Source: Candidatus Colivivens caballi (GTDB lineage: Bacteria > Bacteroidota > Bacteroidia > Bacteroidales > Bacteroidaceae). From it: a DNA stretch of 64,000 nt. Of the stretch, positions 63,001 to 64,000 are shown piece by piece. Below the pieces are notes generated by a model. The model was not told the DNA's origin. It did not search any database and saw only the letters and a program-made list of their open reading frames with translations. The stretch lies in contig JAGHSZ010000022.1 in assembly GCA_018065565.1 (NCBI GenBank), positions 1-64,000 of the forward strand. Direction: 5' to 3'. How positions within the stretch are numbered: position 1 is the stretch's first letter; every line of letters begins with the position of its first letter. The position numbers and the translations under genes were made by a program.

Positions 63001-64000
63001 CTTCGACCAGTTGTTCATCTTGCAGCCAGAGGATGTGAAGAGGCGGCCTGTGCCTGGCTTGATGACGGCTGCTTCGCGTTCGGTTCCTGGCGAATTGAGT
63101 ACCTCGTCGCAGAGGTCACCGTCCCAGTAGATGCGGTTGTTCAGGTCGCTCCATGCGATGAAGTCGCCAAGTTCGCTGATGACTTTGTCGGCAACGCTCG
63201 ACACCATTCCCGTGCCAGTGCTGCGTCCGACGCTTCCAGGATAACTATTTGTGAAATTGCCGCAAAGGGCGCGTCCGTCATCATTCGAACCGACGCTGCG
63301 GTAATAAATCTTTGAAGTGGTAGCGTTGCGATAGTTCATGTTTGGCGCATTCTCGTTGCAGGCAAACTGTTCCTGACCATGTCGGTAGGGGTCTAAATCG
63401 CTGCAATGTTGTGCGTCGCCATGACCAAGACCTGTGGTTGACAGACCTTTGCCGTTGTCGTCGATGACCATCGAACCATATACAATTTCATCGCGGCCAT
63501 CCCAGTCAACATCGGCAATGGCATAGTTGTGGTAACCTTGTCCCCACCACACACCGCTGGCATTGTTGTCCCATCTCCACCGCTGTGTGAGTTTGTGGGT
63601 GTTGGGATCGACATCGTATGCCACCATGGCATGCTTGGTGTAGATGCCTCGTGCGATGAATATGCTTGCTTTTCTTCCATCAAGGAATGGAGCGCCAAAG
63701 AAGTGTTTTGTCGAGCGGTGACCAATGATGCCGCTGCCCCAGTCCGAGTCATTGCCACGGGCAAGAGGGTAGGCGATGTTGACATACGGCACAGCCGTTT
63801 CGCCATCGGCATATATCAGGTATTCGTTGCCGCTGCTGGTGTATTCCATTCCGCTCCATCGTGTGTCGGCAGTCGAACCAATCTGTGTGGTGGTTCCGTC
63901 CTTATGGTGGATGCGCATGTTGTCGGCACCACGGAACAGAATTTCAGCCCGTCCGTCCATATCCCAGTCGTAGGCAATGATGTCCCACTGTTCATCGGCT
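60091..64000 (-). CDS. PL11 rhamnogalacturonan lyase fused to autotransporter-type repeats (5' end off window)
   Basis: The frame is open through base 64000, so the N-terminus is missing; at least 1,302 residues are visible. The first ~410 visible residues are the PL11 propeller-like catalytic domain (DVDWDGRDEIVYGS, LDPYRHGQEQFACNENAPNMNYR, ILGDWREELVLRT). Then come about 800 residues of autotransporter-associated beta-helix repeats with phrases such as GNTDIWAGTLNFDG, LIKKNTGKLTISTDNTYTGG and LTKKGAGWLKFFTSN. The chain ends SPGMYIINGKKQFIK, the same tail type as the proteins at 27203 and 55543. PL11 cleaves the RG-I backbone by beta-elimination. Fusion to such repeats is unusual for a lyase. 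Confidence 0.85.
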   Translation of the reverse strand, partial: ADEQWDIIAYDWDMDGRAEILFRGADNMRIHHKDGTTTQIGSTADTRWSGMEYTSSGNEYLIYADGETAVPYVNIAYPLARGNDSDWGSGIIGHRSTKHFFGAPFLDGRKASIFIARGIYTKHAMVAYDVDPNTHKLTQRWRWDNNASGVWWGQGYHNYAIADVDWDGRDEIVYGSMVIDDNGKGLSTTGLGHGDAQHCSDLDPYRHGQEQFACNENAPNMNYRNATTSKIYYRSVGSNDDGRALCGNFTNSYPGSVGRSTGTGMVSSVADKVISELGDFIAWSDLNNRIYWDGDLCDEVLNSPGTEREAAVIKPGTGRLFTSSGCKMNNWSKNNPGAQADILGDWREELVLRTDDNKYLRIYISNTPTSYGIYSLWHDHQYRQAMVWQPLGYNQPPHKSYFLGEMEGITMAPPPLTLTGRTEIKNGGVITNEDKHFIVCETSDSEVSVEDGAAPYITTFNVPSWVQGTASSNTTAASPKINYTYYTCNVTGGAFAGNMRLVKQGDGTLCLPAVNETYSGNTDIWAGTLNFDGQMPNSRVWLNRFAELNTSATYGKSIEMEYASVLRPGGKDQKGTTSCDSLIMQFGSHIAFDLYSDGTQSDVIKANTLVINTKNWKYGPEFLTPVFDITCHCLEGKTLLEEGNYKLMEVAEIVGDLGNILIKGISGQKASLQYEDGVICLVVEGIRDPSSIIWAGNASNIWNFASTENFLNDNGDNDIFVQGDDVTFNDDASEFNVNLTGDLPADTITVDNTKSYSFSGSGAITGNATLIKKNTGKLTISTDNTYTGGNHILGGTVSVSSLANANQAKGNLGGVTTTAAKFTIEDGGTLLTTAPVTCGSPIKLVGAEGGVINNSADFNMNKAFSGTTLTKKGAGWLKFFTSNSLSRLVITTGTVELSSCTSPASQVELQGGTLQDDGQAVNHSIHVPEGKTATWVLTNTYYTAYANKLTGAGTLKITPRNTVSRVRITGNWSAFTGTIEPTTADIWLPLDNSNGLPKGTLNIPAGVTVTNTAKTFKIGTLTGSGNLAHPIANFQNQSGISGSNTWQVGNDSASFTFKGKITDAGGSNKSNFVKAGTCKMSVTGAWDNTGTVKVNGGELHISSGCVLGTGALTVASGATLSGLTNSSGNLKNSSFTINGTVQVGSTATATTGIMQFGGKNVTFNEGSTLMVGINKTSATAKVAKTQIKNIGKLTMNGTIKIYLGTKALTNLQPGDEIQIWEAQSFTGTPKFEFPAGVNFDTSNISNGILVVTMVDGINSLVAPSAHQQHSGVFDISGRRIGHSTDKLSPGMYIINGKKQFIK

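Overview
The window reads as chromosome of a Bacteroidota bacterium, most likely Prevotellaceae (Prevotella, Segatella or Xylanibacter) from a gut or rumen. Evidence: -7 promoter boxes of the TAnnTTTG type, lipoprotein signals in which SC precedes an acidic or polar residue, a FimB/Mfa2-like lipoprotein, secreted carbohydrate enzymes ending in a GKKxxIK-like tail, and pectin and xylan degradation genes. Nothing suggests a prophage, plasmid or insertion sequence, and I found no rRNA, tRNA or CRISPR array.

Layout. 0.5-3.8 kb: an HtrA protease and an M64 metallopeptidase. 4.1-10.0 kb (minus strand): a complete Rnf Na+/H+-translocating ferredoxin:NAD+ oxidoreductase operon, read rseC-like, a 35-residue membrane peptide, rnfB, C, D, G, E, A. 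10.5-16 kb: a purine permease, a tandem-domain esterase, a GH43 glycosidase and a DUF2752 protein. 16.2-25.2 kb (minus): RlmL-like RNA methyltransferase, serine acetyltransferase, a TPR protein carrying a degenerate protease domain, RecN, and an MBOAT/SGNH pair for glycan O-acylation. 25.8-29.4 kb (plus): a HExxH lipoprotein, a tail-bearing secreted protein, a cyclophilin lipoprotein and a pseudouridine synthase. 29.5-31.1 kb: FabG and a TetR regulator. 31.5-37.1 kb: a porin plus potABCD polyamine importer. 37.3-38.4 kb: an ECF sigma factor and a membrane partner. 38.5-47.7 kb: acetate kinase, phosphotransacetylase, ProC, ferredoxin, fimbrial-type lipoprotein, HisS, glycerate kinase, S41 protease and a barrel protein. 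47.7-50.7 kb: topoisomerase IV subunit A. 51-64 kb: a rhamnogalacturonan-I degradation cluster (GH28, GH78, a clan GH-A enzyme, an ABC exporter, PL11 lyase); the lyase runs off the right edge.

The signal not explained by genes is a set of intergenic tandem arrays with a strict 22-bp period. Each unit is a 10-bp core, often a perfect palindrome such as CGAGCGCTCG or GGTGTACACC, followed by a 12-bp AT-rich spacer. Arrays at 25.5 kb and 52.4 kb, about 27 kb apart, share the same two palindromes in the same order. An array at 10.2 kb keeps the 22-bp period with different cores, and weaker 21-bp versions occur at 4.0, 37.2 and 42.3 kb. The period is held while the core changes in blocks, as would be expected if a protein or complex reads sites two helical turns apart. 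Separate repeat families are also present: a 9-bp repeat at 30.4 and 38.4 kb, a REP-like palindromic element at 14.5 and 16.1 kb, and a palindromic element beside htrA.

Metabolically the window fits a fermentative anaerobe: phosphotransacetylase and acetate kinase make ATP and acetate, while Rnf and a 2[4Fe-4S] ferredoxin couple reduced ferredoxin to an ion gradient. Secreted esterase, GH43 and the pectin cluster supply sugars.
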